Under the pieces are notes generated by a model that was not told the origin of the DNA, searched no databases, and saw nothing but the letters and a program-made list of their open reading frames with translations. Made by a program: the position numbers and the translations under genes. Shown here in pieces: positions 55,108 through 64,000 of a stretch of DNA of 64,000 bases; position 1 is the first letter of the stretch; every line of letters starts with the position of its first letter. The stretch comes from Litorilinea aerophila (GTDB taxonomy: Bacteria > Chloroflexota > Anaerolineae > Caldilineales > Caldilineaceae): NCBI RefSeq assembly GCF_006569185.2, contig NZ_VIGC02000006.1:171280-235279 (forward strand), read 5' to 3'.

Positions 55108-55122
55108 CAGAGATGTTGGGGC

Positions 55123-55153
55123 GCCGACGGAACATGCAACCGTCGGCTTTTTT
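55123..55153 (+). terminator. Rho-independent terminator after pyrC
   Basis: GCCGACGG (55123-55130) pairs with CCGTCGGC (55140-55147) across a 9-base loop, followed by six T. It separates pyrC from pyrB, so pyrB needs read-through or its own promoter in the 90 bases that follow; this stretch otherwise contains only the pyrB ribosome site. Attenuation is possible. Confidence 0.85.
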
Positions 55154-55245
55154 ATGGAAACCAACGAACGCCCAGTCGGTTCTTGGCGGCGAGCCCCACT
55201 ATGGGGCAAACCCGCAACGTGAAAGGATAGCAAAGGAACAGGCCA

Positions 55246-56234
<989 letters not shown>

Positions 56235-56238
<4 letters not shown>

Positions 56239-58142
56239 GGCTGACCGTGAGAACCCTGCACCCGGGTCACCCTGGAGCCCTCTTCCTGGCTGCCTTGCTC
56301 TGCCTGGCCGCCCTCCTGGCCGCGGGGACGCCCGCGGCCAGGGGCCAGTCTGAAAACGGCGACGAGGAAGTGGTCTACATCGGCCAGGACGGCGTGATCC
56401 GGGTGTGGGACCCCACCCCGGTGAACGGTCGGGAAGTCCAGTGGGTCAGCCCCTCCGCCGGCTGGATCGATCTGGCCCTGGGCGATTTCAACGCCGACGG
56501 CGACTTTGAGATCGTGGCCATCGGCGCGGACGGCGCCACGGGCAAGCTGGCTGTCTTCGACCCGGTGGTGGTGGGGCCGGCCCCCAATCCCGACCAGGTC
56601 ATCAACGGCATCCCCTGGGATACCCTCTACGCGGTCAACCTGCCGGGGATCCCCTCCCTGGTGGCCACCGGCGAGTTCGACACCGCCCGGCCCGGCCACG
56701 AGATCATCTACAAATACCTCCTCCCGGTTCAGGATCGGGTCAAGCCCGACGACCCCTTCCGCTTCGTGATCCTGCGGGCAGCCGCCGCCCAGCCCGACGG
56801 CCGCAGCTGGAACGTCCTGACCACCCAAGACACGGGCAATGATTGGACCCAGGTGGCCGCCGGCAACCTGGACGGCAGCGGCATCGACGAGATCGCCCTG
56901 GTGGATCGGGAGCGGGGGAACCTGAGCGTCTACCGGGTGACGGCCAACGGCTTTGAGCGCTTCTACCGCAACTCTGCCCAGGAGCGGCCCTGGCAGGCGG
57001 TGGCCTTCGGCCAGTTCCTGGCGGGCGGGCCGGCCGAGCTGCTGGCGGTCCGTTCGGCCGACTCTCCCCTGGCCAACCTGCTGGCCTTCCAGTACGTGGC
57101 CGACACCCTGGACGACTTCTACAGCCGCTTCTTCCTGCCGCCGCCCAAATTCGTCTTCCTGGCCGATGTGGACGGCGACGGGGACGACGAAGCAGCCATG
57201 CTGCGGGTGGTGCGGCCGGAGTTCGAGCCCCGGGCTCGCCTCTTTATCCGTTCCAACAACCGGGATGACTGGATGGAGGACACCCTGGACGCGGACAACG
57301 GCTACCGGGTGGGCGCGGGCGGCGATGTGGATGGCGACGGCCGGGACGAGTTGGTGATCATGCGGGACAATCGCCTCCGCCTCTACACCCAGCCGGAGAT
57401 CGATGTGTCCCGGGTAGAGCGGGAGGTGGGCACCAACGAACACAGCATCCAGATCGCCAACCTGGATGCCAACGGTGTGGGCGACCGCCCCCGGCTGGGC
57501 GCCGCGCCCACCACCCTCTCGGTGGAGCTGGTGGCCAACGCCGAAAGCGATCCCTACGGCATCGCCGTTTCGGATGTGACCACCGGCTCGGCGGTGCCCA
57601 TCTCGGCGCGGCTGGAGAGCTCCGTTGCGTGGATCAGCAGCCTCTCCCTCTCCAGGGACACCACCCCGACCACGGTGGAGGTGCGCTTCAACGCCCGGGA
57701 CCTTCCCCTGGGCACCCACACCACCCGGCTCATCGTGGAGGCCGAGGAGGCCGGCGTGGACAATTCACCCCTCTTCGTGAATCTGACGCTCACCGTTCGC
57801 CCCGGCCTGATCCTGGATCCGGAAAGCCTCAATTTTCACTACGTCCCGTGCGGCCCGAATTTGCCTGCCCAGACCCAGGCCCTGCACGTGGGTGGTACGG
57901 CCGGCCTGAGCTACGCCGCCACCATCACCGACGAGGCCGCCTGGCTGGAGCTGGACCAGGCCAGCGGCACCACGCCGGGCACGGTTCTGGTCACGGTGAA
58001 TCCCAATGACCGCCCCGCCGACTTCGTGAGCACCGGCGTGCGGGTGGTGGCCAGCACCGAACAGGGCGTGGTGGAACAGGTGGCCCGGGTCAACCTCCTC
58101 TGTGCGGCCAGCCAGATCTTCCTGCCAGTCATCGCCCGCTAA
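56235..58142 (+). CDS. Secreted FG-GAP/VCBS repeat protein with Ig-like (BACON-type) domains and FLPVIAR tail
   Basis: 635 residues. The GTG at 56235 overlaps the pyrB stop, with GTG 56247 as the alternative; the longer open frame upstream is an out-of-frame shadow of pyrB. The signal segment is [20 protein letters not shown]. Integrin-like calcium repeats appear as [42 protein letters not shown] and [14 protein letters not shown], a propeller of about five to seven blades. Two BACON/Ig-like domains follow ([30 protein letters not shown]), and the chain ends [12 protein letters not shown] surface role is expected; coupling to a pyrimidine gene looks accidental. Confidence 0.88.
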
Positions 58143-58154
58143 GCCTCGCGCCGG

Positions 58155-58330
58155 GCGCGACTCGTCGGGGCGAAACATATTTCGTCCCCAAGCCGTTGCC
58201 ATTCCTCCACCCGCCTGGGTGTGGCACCATCGGGCGGGCACGGGGGCCCGCCCCTACGGGATACCCACGCCCCCTCAAATCGGGCGCCACCGTGCGGCCT
58301 CTGGCCGCACCTACGGCACGGGATGCCATC
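58155..58330. repeat. Inverted, diverged copy of the modular palindromic repeat
   Basis: Contains GGGGCGAAACATATTTCGTCCCC (58167-58189), CCATCGGGCGGGCACGGGG..CCCGCCCCTACGG, CCCCCTCAAATCGGGCG and GTGCGGCC-TCT-GGCCGCAC (58292-58310) followed by CTACGG. These are the modules of the 47685-48065 element in reverse order and orientation. The remaining ~90 bases before the next gene show nothing else. Confidence 0.85.
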
Positions 58331-58419
58331 CGCCTTGGGCCAATGGGGGGCGAAAAATCTGTGGAATCTCTGGTTCCTGCCATGGAACCAGCGCCGTTCT
58401 CCGGGTGAACGGCGTGCTC

Positions 58420-61026
58420 CTATGGGCGCGGAATCGCGATCTCCCCAATCTCCACCCCGTCCACCGGCCAGGGCCGCCAGGGGCGGCGGGCGGGAATGGC
58501 CAGGCCATCGCTGGTCCGCACCAGGCCGACCACCAGGCGATAGCGGCCTGGCGGCAGGTCCGGCGCCAGGGGCAGGTGCAGGCGATCCCACACGGGCACG
58601 CCGGCGGGCCACGCGCCGCTGGGGTAGCTGTCGCCGCCCAGGGGTTCCCGCCACTGCTGGCGCAGACGGCCCTGGCCATCCTGGAGCGACAGCACCGCGG
58701 CGTAGGTGTCCTGGTAGGGGCTGGGATTGGGCCGCCAGATGAGATCCAGTGTTACCGCAGCGCCGGGGGCCGGCGTGGGCGTCTGCACGCTGGCCTGGAG
58801 CAAGTCGATGTAGTCGAAGCGGGCCAGCCTGGGCCAGGCGGCCGGCAGGGGCAGCGCCTCGGGAGGGGGCGTCACCGTGACCTGGCCCAGCAGCCAGCGC
58901 TGGCCGAAGCGGCTGCGCTCTCCCTCGGGCACGGCCAGGGGTTCACCGTTCTCCCGCCGGTAGACCACCAGTTCCAACCGGTAGGTGCCGGGCCGCAGGG
59001 CCAGGGGGATGGGCAGGCCCAGCACCTGGATCTGCCCGGTGGCGGGCCATTCGGCCACGGGCGGCAAGGGTCCCTGATCCTGCTGGGCCCAGAGCTCGTC
59101 CTGGGCGTCGTAGAGACGCAGGCTCATGGCCAGATCGCCCGGGGGCTCTGTTGTCCGCGCCCAATCCAGCGCCACATAGAGCCAGGAGCCGGCCGCCTGT
59201 TCCTGGGGCTGCCAGTGTTGGATCAGCCGGAGCGGGTCGCCGAAGGTCACCCCATCGGCGATCGCGGGATCCGTGGGTGCGGCCGTGCCCTCCGTCTCGA
59301 AAAGCTGGAGCCGCAGGTAGTCCCGGCCCGGGTACGCCTGATCCAGCAGCAGCCGCCCGTGGTCGGCCAGCCAGGTCCGGATGAGCCCGTTGGGATCACT
59401 CACCGTGTCGTAGATACGATAGTGCCAGATGCGGCGGTAGTGGCTGGCCAGCTGTTCCAGGGCGGCCTCGGTCTCCTGGGCGTCCATGGCGAAGAAATCG
59501 CTGGTGGGGGAACCCCAGCCCAGTTGGGGGGAGCCGTCCACGCTACCGGTGCGTACCAGGGGTACGGTTTGGCGTCTCTCGGGCCGTGGGGGCACCCCCT
59601 TCGCGTAGTCGGTCAGGCGTTGCAGGGGGCCCAGGGGAGGGGGGAGGCTGTGGGCCGGGTCGGTCCACTGGGCGGGCCAGTAGGTGGTGAGGGCCGTGTA
59701 GGCCCAGCCTGCGTTGACCAGGATCACATCCCCTGGGCGCCAGGCCTGGGCCAGGTCGGCCACGGCCTGGCGGTGGTCGTCGCTATGGTAGCGGGGGTTC
59801 TGCCAGAACTGGTGGAGGCTCCAGCCGCTGGCCACCACCAGGAGCGCCGCCACGGTCGTCTCCAGGAGTTGGGAGCGTCGGCCCAGGGCCAGGATCGCGG
59901 CGGCGGCCATGAGCGCGAAGGGGGGGGCGTAGGTGAAGAGGTAGCGCACATGGTAGAGGGGGGTGACCGTCAGGCTGATGAGCAGGATGAGGGTCGGGGG
60001 CACCAGCACGTAGGCGGGCAGGATCCAGGCGGGTGGATTTTCGGCGACCCTTCCAGGGCGTCCCCACGACTTCTTCGTGTAGCCAAAATAGGCGAGCAGG
60101 AGAAGGATGGCGGCCAGGGCCCAGGGCCCGTAGCGACCGGCCGGCGGGCTCTGGCCCACCACCAGCGCACCCAGGGCTTCTGCCAGGGAGGCGGCCACGT
60201 CGGCGGCTCCCTGCCACGGGGGACGCCAGGGAGGAACCGGCGGCTCCAGGGCCTGGCGCACGAAGATGGGCAGCCAGGGGAGCCAGAGGAGCAGGGCGGC
60301 TGCCTGGGCGGCCAGCCACCGGCCCAGATCCCGACGCAGGGGGCGTCCCCGGCCCACGAGCCACATCATCGCGATCAGGTTGAGGGCGGCCAGGGCAAAG
60401 GCGAAGTAGTAGAGGGTGTAGAGGCCCAGCGCGGCCGCGCCGGCGTAGACGGCCAGCCAGCGATGTTGGGCTGGCCGCGTCCCGGCCGGTGCACCGATGG
60501 CCAGGGCCTGGAGCAGGGCCCACAGGCAGACCAGGCCCAGGCTGCTGCCCAGGGTGTACATGCGCACTTCCTGGCTATACCAGATCTGGAAGGGGTGGAT
60601 GGCTGCCAGGCCCATCCCCAGCAGCGCAGCGGAGGGCCGTTGGTTGTGGTCCAGCAGGCGCCGGCCAATGGGGTAGAGCAGGGCGACGGTGAGCAGGCCG
60701 AACCAGAGGCTGGGCCAGGCCAGGATGAACTCCAGGCCGGTGGGGGGCAGGCCGGTTGGGGAAGCCCCGCCGGCCACCTGGAGCCAGAGATGGAGCAGGA
60801 GGTAGTAGCCGGGCGGGTGGATGTCGCCAGCGGTGTGGGCCAGCATGGCCGGGATGGGCTTGGCAGCCAGGAGTGCGCTGACCGTCTCGTCGTACCAGAG
60901 GGACTCCGCACCCAGGCGATGAAGCCCCAGGCCGAAGGCCAGCAGCAACGCGGCCAGGGTAAGGGCCCGGTGGTAGCGCCGGATATCCAGGCGGGTTTGG
61001 GGCGATGGACGGGTGATGGCGTTCAC
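58420..61026 (-). CDS. Multi-pass membrane glycosyltransferase, GT39/PMT-like, with extracytoplasmic C-terminal domain
   Basis: 868 residues. The N-terminal ~480 contain about eleven helices. The first outer loop has GAESLWYDETVSALLAAKPI with the DE pair of GT39-type enzymes, followed by AGDIHPPGYYLLLHLWLQ and HPFQIWYSQEVRMYTLGSSL, all strongly typical. The last ~350 residues are soluble and beta-rich (YLRLQLFETEGTAAPT, RFDYIDLLQASVQTPTPAPG, LVVGLVRTSDGLAIPARRPW), resembling jelly-roll carbohydrate-binding modules. Probably transfers a polyprenyl-linked sugar to an external acceptor, perhaps a surface protein. Substrate unknown. Confidence 0.88.
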   Translation of the reverse strand: MNAITRPSPQTRLDIRRYHRALTLAALLLAFGLGLHRLGAESLWYDETVSALLAAKPIPAMLAHTAGDIHPPGYYLLLHLWLQVAGGASPTGLPPTGLEFILAWPSLWFGLLTVALLYPIGRRLLDHNQRPSAALLGMGLAAIHPFQIWYSQEVRMYTLGSSLGLVCLWALLQALAIGAPAGTRPAQHRWLAVYAGAAALGLYTLYYFAFALAALNLIAMMWLVGRGRPLRRDLGRWLAAQAAALLLWLPWLPIFVRQALEPPVPPWRPPWQGAADVAASLAEALGALVVGQSPPAGRYGPWALAAILLLLAYFGYTKKSWGRPGRVAENPPAWILPAYVLVPPTLILLISLTVTPLYHVRYLFTYAPPFALMAAAAILALGRRSQLLETTVAALLVVASGWSLHQFWQNPRYHSDDHRQAVADLAQAWRPGDVILVNAGWAYTALTTYWPAQWTDPAHSLPPPLGPLQRLTDYAKGVPPRPERRQTVPLVRTGSVDGSPQLGWGSPTSDFFAMDAQETEAALEQLASHYRRIWHYRIYDTVSDPNGLIRTWLADHGRLLLDQAYPGRDYLRLQLFETEGTAAPTDPAIADGVTFGDPLRLIQHWQPQEQAAGSWLYVALDWARTTEPPGDLAMSLRLYDAQDELWAQQDQGPLPPVAEWPATGQIQVLGLPIPLALRPGTYRLELVVYRRENGEPLAVPEGERSRFGQRWLLGQVTVTPPPEALPLPAAWPRLARFDYIDLLQASVQTPTPAPGAAVTLDLIWRPNPSPYQDTYAAVLSLQDGQGRLRQQWREPLGGDSYPSGAWPAGVPVWDRLHLPLAPDLPPGRYRLVVGLVRTSDGLAIPARRPWRPWPVDGVEIGEIAIPRP

Positions 61027-61103
61027 CGGGCAGATGCTATCACAGGTAGCGGAGGCCGCGCAAAGGCGGAGGTCAGGGGACGGACGCTCCCTGCGAACGG
61101 AGG

Positions 61104-61769
61104 TTACTGGCCTTCGCCAGCGGCTTCTCCGTTGGCTGATGGTTGAAACTGAATGGTTTTGCTGTGAGGAGCGGTGAGGTCAAGCCCGGTCAGCGTGACG
61201 GAATGAGGTACATCGAAGATCAAGATGCAGGAATTGGTTGCTCCCGGGTTGATTATGTCGCAGACCCGATCTTCGTATTCATAGCGATTGCCGGCTTCAT
61301 CAATGCCCAGCATTTCATCCATGGTGTAGATTTCAAAGGGAGCGTCGCTCAGGTTGGTCACATTGGATTCCACGACGATCAGTTTTCGAGCTGGCGAGGA
61401 TGGTTCGAAGGTGCGGAATCCATGGCTATACTCGTCTGTATACTCACGAATTTCTGTAATTTGCCAGTCCAGGTTGCCAACGCGGGAAGCCTCGGAAGCC
61501 TTCAGGCTGACATTGTCCAGAATCGAGGTGGCGTCGATGTCGAGCATGACTGGGACTTTGAGCTGGTAAATTTGCCCGTTGATGTTGAGTTCGACGGTGG
61601 CGAAGAGAGGAAGCTGTTGCTTCAAGGTAAGCGTGGCAGTGCCATCTGTACTGTCCAGGGTGACCACTTCAGATTCAACCGGTGCAGATTCGGTATCCTG
61701 ACCGTGGGTAACAACGGTGCCGATGAATAGGGCGAGGGCAGCAAGGGTAAGGATGAGAAGCTTTTTCAT
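61104..61769 (-). CDS. Secreted hypothetical protein, DUF4352-like
   Basis: 221 residues from ATG 61769 (MKKLLILTLAALALFIGT), with AAAGG seven bases ahead; the in-frame start at 61808 lacks a ribosome site. The signal peptide is followed by an acidic stretch and an immunoglobulin-like domain: KLIVVESNVTNLSDAPFEIY, MLGIDEAGNRYEYEDRVCDI and CILIFDVPHSVTLTGLDLT resemble the DUF4352/TRF2-like fold of exported bacterial proteins. Two cysteines may form a disulfide. It lacks the LPxxxR tail of the other secreted proteins. Function unknown. Confidence 0.78.
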   Translation of the reverse strand: MKKLLILTLAALALFIGTVVTHGQDTESAPVESEVVTLDSTDGTATLTLKQQLPLFATVELNINGQIYQLKVPVMLDIDATSILDNVSLKASEASRVGNLDWQITEIREYTDEYSHGFRTFEPSSPARKLIVVESNVTNLSDAPFEIYTMDEMLGIDEAGNRYEYEDRVCDIINPGATNSCILIFDVPHSVTLTGLDLTAPHSKTIQFQPSANGEAAGEGQ

Positions 61770-61811
61770 GGGTAAACCTTTCCGTTCCGTGTGCAATGGA
61801 TTCCACAAACT

Positions 61812-61934
61812 TTATTTGGCACGCTGTTGCTTGATTTCTCGAATCACATTTGCCAGCGTCTTCCCGGCAAAGAGCTCATCGCGCTCTTGGACGTAATCCC
61901 CAAATCCGCTGGTGAATTGTTTCAAAAAGTGCAC
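61812..61934 (-). pseudogene. C-terminal remnant of a small antitoxin-like protein
   Basis: An open frame of 40 codons reads FTSGFGDYVQERDELFAGKT, then LANVIREIKQQRAK and a stop. The composition and coding pattern look real, but the frame is closed upstream by DNA containing GGATGCC hairpin repeats and has only a GTG to start from. The short helical, basic C terminus resembles antitoxins or small regulators, but this is a weak resemblance. Probably a gene truncated by repeat insertion or deletion. Confidence 0.4.
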
Positions 61935-61991
61935 TTGCTGGCATCCTCAATCTCAATCCCTATAACCAGCAGTTCACGATTTCGACGCGGA

Positions 61992-62468
61992 GTCGGCATC
62001 TGAGGATGCCGACCCAGGCGGGACAGCGCCGCATCTGAGGATGCTCACTCCGCCAATGGGCAACAATCGTGAAGTACTGAATTTGATATACAACATGTCG
62101 GTCTCAGGATGGTGTCTGAAGTAAGCCGTCGTTTTCATCTCCCACTGCCAGCGATGTTTGAACGTAAGTTATAGCCGAGCACGGCGCAGTCTGCTGGACG
62201 GCCTGCACTTAGCTCGCCACCTGCTTTCTGCGTTCCACTATTTCTCGTAATAGAAACCCATTCTCTTACTGCTTGTTGCCATCCAGCAAGTAATAACTTT
62301 GTTGCCTTCATTTTGCTCTTTCACCCAAAGCCACCCAACGGATTCACAGATTTTATAGCCACCCACGGCGGGCCGGAGGCCCGCCCTACGGACGTGTTGT
62401 ACCCAATCCGGACAGGTGGAGGGACGGCGACGGCTGCGTAGCTACTGGGGTGGCATCGGAGGATGCCA
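61992..62468. repeat. Gene-free stretch with three dispersed hairpins of the palindrome family
   Basis: GTCGGCATC-TGAG-GATGCCGAC (61992-62013), GGCGGGCC-GGA-GGCCCGCC (62367-62385, followed by CTACG) and TGGCATC-GGAG-GATGCCA (62451-62468). The first and third share the core GGCATCxGAGGATGCC. Between 61935 and 62698 no intact gene is seen; the composition is uneven and the DNA looks like decayed sequence. Confidence 0.7.
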
Positions 62469-62698
62469 GCACCGCGTCGCGATGGTTGCCCATGGGCGGA
62501 GGAGCATCCTCCGATGCGGTGTAATCCGTGGAATCTGTGGCTGAAAATAAAATGTAAAGATCGTGTCTATCACGTGCTTCCTGCACGGTTGCAATCACGC
62601 CTACAATTACGCCGCCGGCACCGAGCTCACCTGCCCGCCGTAGCGCCAGCGGAGGCGGGGCGGCTGCAGTGGGGGGCAAGTTAATCAGGACTGGACAA

Positions 62699-63418
62699 TC
62701 ATTTACGGATAAACGGCAGAAACACGCGACATGCGTTTTGAGGTTCCCACACCCAAATCCAGTCTTTGAACTCAGCTTTATGCATTACGCGGATTCCACT
62801 TGGCTCTGGATACAAGCTAATGATCTCCGCCTGAAGCCGGGCTGCTGTCTCCGTTCCCCACGTTTCCGGTTTAGCAGTCCCGGTCAAACAACTGGGATAG
62901 CTTCTGCCGTCTATTTTTACTGAGGTTGTTCCTCGCCAAAAGTCGACCATGATTCTGATTTCGTGCCACTGAGTGTCAGGAGTCAGATACCCAACGCCTT
63001 CCCACTGACCGCCGTTCATTTCTGTCCAAGCCCGTATTTCACCAAAGATGTCCATCCAGGGGTTCAGTATCCATTGAAATCCCACCCCATAGTCCAGCCG
63101 AGTCCTACTGCCATCCCAAACGAAAATACCGCCTTCCAAGGTCTGTGCATTCCAGTCAGCGTTACTGGTAGAAGGTAAGTAGGGAAGTCTAAACTTAAAT
63201 CCACACGTATGTACGTATTCAAAGGCGTTATCATCTATTATCCTGGTAAAAGTAATATTATGCGCCATTATTCGGCGTCGACGAATATTGGCTCGCAGTT
63301 CGCTGTAGGTGTCGTAGTGAATTGTCTCTATATCGCTTATGCTTACTGGTGGTTCTCCTGGAGCAGCGTAGATCCCATCACCAACAACGACTTCCCAACC
63401 AGAAAACCTATGGTTCGC
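62699..63418 (-). pseudogene. C-terminal part of a secreted protein ending FLPFIRK, cut off by an IS element
   Basis: The frame is open from 63418 down to the stop at 62699, about 239 codons, and reads through GWEVVVGDGIYAAPGEPPVS, ISDIETIHYDTYSELRANIR and RRRRIMAHNITFTRIIDD before the internal ATG at 63268. It is a beta-rich, Trp-rich domain (LDYGVGFQWILNPWMDIFGE) with FLPFIRK at the end, the shared tail. There is no signal peptide or start: an in-frame TGA at 63419-63421 meets the transposase gene, whose stop is at 63425. The N-terminal half presumably lies beyond the IS, so the gene is disrupted. Confidence 0.75.
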
Positions 63419-63424
63419 TCATTT

Positions 63425-64000
63425 TTAGGGTGGTTTGGCGGAATCGGCGCAGAGCCTGGCGTAGATCTCTGTCGAGAAGTCCAACAAGGCGAGGATGCGC
63501 TGTTGCACCTCAGACAGAGGGGTCAGATGACGATGGGTTCGATGAGGCTCCTGAATCACCGTCAGGGTGATCTCCTGGAAGGCCTCCAGGAGACGCTCCG
63601 CCGTCGGCCGCGCTGTGGCTCGTGTGGGATTGCCGGCATACAACCCGGCCAGTTTCTCTCCTGTCGCCGCCAAGTTGCGGCGGACGACGAATTCCAGCAG
63701 CGTCAGCACGCGCAGGCCGATGGCCAGCAGCCGGATCAGGCCGGTGGCTCGATCATCCCGTTGGAGATACATGGGGGTCAACGAGAGCGGCCGCCCCTTC
63801 AGACGCCCCATGCCCCGTTCAATGATGTACTGCTCCCGGTAGGCCAGCACGGCCTGCTGCAGGGAAAGCAGTTCCGCCGGGGCATTGGTGGCATAGACCC
63901 GCCAGCCCAGCCGAGCAAGGGCCTTCTGCAGCGCCGCTTCGTCTACTTCCACCGTCACCCGGACTTCCCGCTCCTGGCGAACGGTTGCCGGCCTGCTTCG
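63425..64000 (-). mobile_element. IS4/IS1634-like DDE transposase, C-terminal part, runs off the window
   Basis: The frame is open to the window end, so the gene continues beyond 64000. Seen: AVLAYREQYIIERGMGRLKG, the C-terminal catalytic Glu region with ExxxxxxK, RPLSLTPMYLQRDDRATGLI and RLLAIGLRVLTLLEFVVRRN, all typical of IS1634/ISH-type transposases of the IS4 superfamily. The C terminus is YARLCADSAKPP. The IS end probably lies in the 63395-63424 stretch. It interrupts the tailed secreted protein gene. Confidence 0.88.

Noticed and set aside
62386..62684. Short frames on both strands
   Set aside because: They run through hairpin repeats and have no ribosome site or recognisable domain.

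Overview
The window looks like a chromosomal segment of a high-GC member of the Chloroflexota, most likely an Anaerolineae/Caldilineae-type organism. This is inferred from gene style and from repeated secreted proteins ending in a short (Y/F)LPx(I/V)x(R/K) tail; there is no 16S gene to confirm it. Most genes are very GC-rich and lie on the + strand. One 22-kb block (about 5.2-27.9 kb) has clearly lower GC and is entirely on the - strand.

Layout. 1-5164: operon with two ABC permeases, an ATPase, adenine deaminase and a nucleoside hydrolase, i.e. purine uptake and salvage. 5264-27572 (-): an acquired-looking surface polysaccharide locus. Read from its promoter side it holds an ABC-2 permease (Wzm-type), a beta-propeller protein, membrane GT-C proteins, two paralogous secreted glycosidase-like proteins, a Wzt-type ATPase with a cargo domain, a methyltransferase, a secreted beta-helix protein and GT2/GT4 glycosyltransferases, two of them carrying extra domains. 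27976-30610: molybdenum cofactor genes moeA, moaC and a moaD-moaE fusion. 30805-32130: RNase P RNA followed by six tRNA genes (Leu, Ala, Gly, Phe, Gln, His) with a clear promoter and two terminators.

32497-39147 encodes a 2216-residue secreted mosaic protein. Its first third has the domain order and signature words of the anthrax protective antigen/binary-toxin B family: Asp-rich calcium repeats, an HPLVAAFP junction, and Ser/Thr-alternating strands, with a lower-GC cationic segment where the pore-hairpin tip would be. 39523-47663: NUDIX hydrolase, DoxX-like protein, DUF2064 transferase, GT2, methyltransferase, radical SAM protein and a PhnD/selenate-type ABC transporter with a double-length permease. 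48107-50754: a second radical SAM protein translationally coupled to a GT-C mannosyltransferase-like protein. 50782-53642 (-): glutaredoxin, peroxiredoxin, DUF6941-like and SPFH proteins. 53983-58142: pyrC, pyrB and a secreted FG-GAP protein. 58420-64000 (-): GT39-like protein, a secreted protein, gene debris, and an IS transposase that has cut off the front of another tailed secreted protein.

Two themes stand out. Seven secreted proteins scattered across the window end in the same roughly 8-residue tail with no membrane anchor, which I do not recognise as any described sorting signal. The intergenic DNA also holds a family of modular palindromes ending in CTACG, and separate hairpins whose arms are made of short repeated words.
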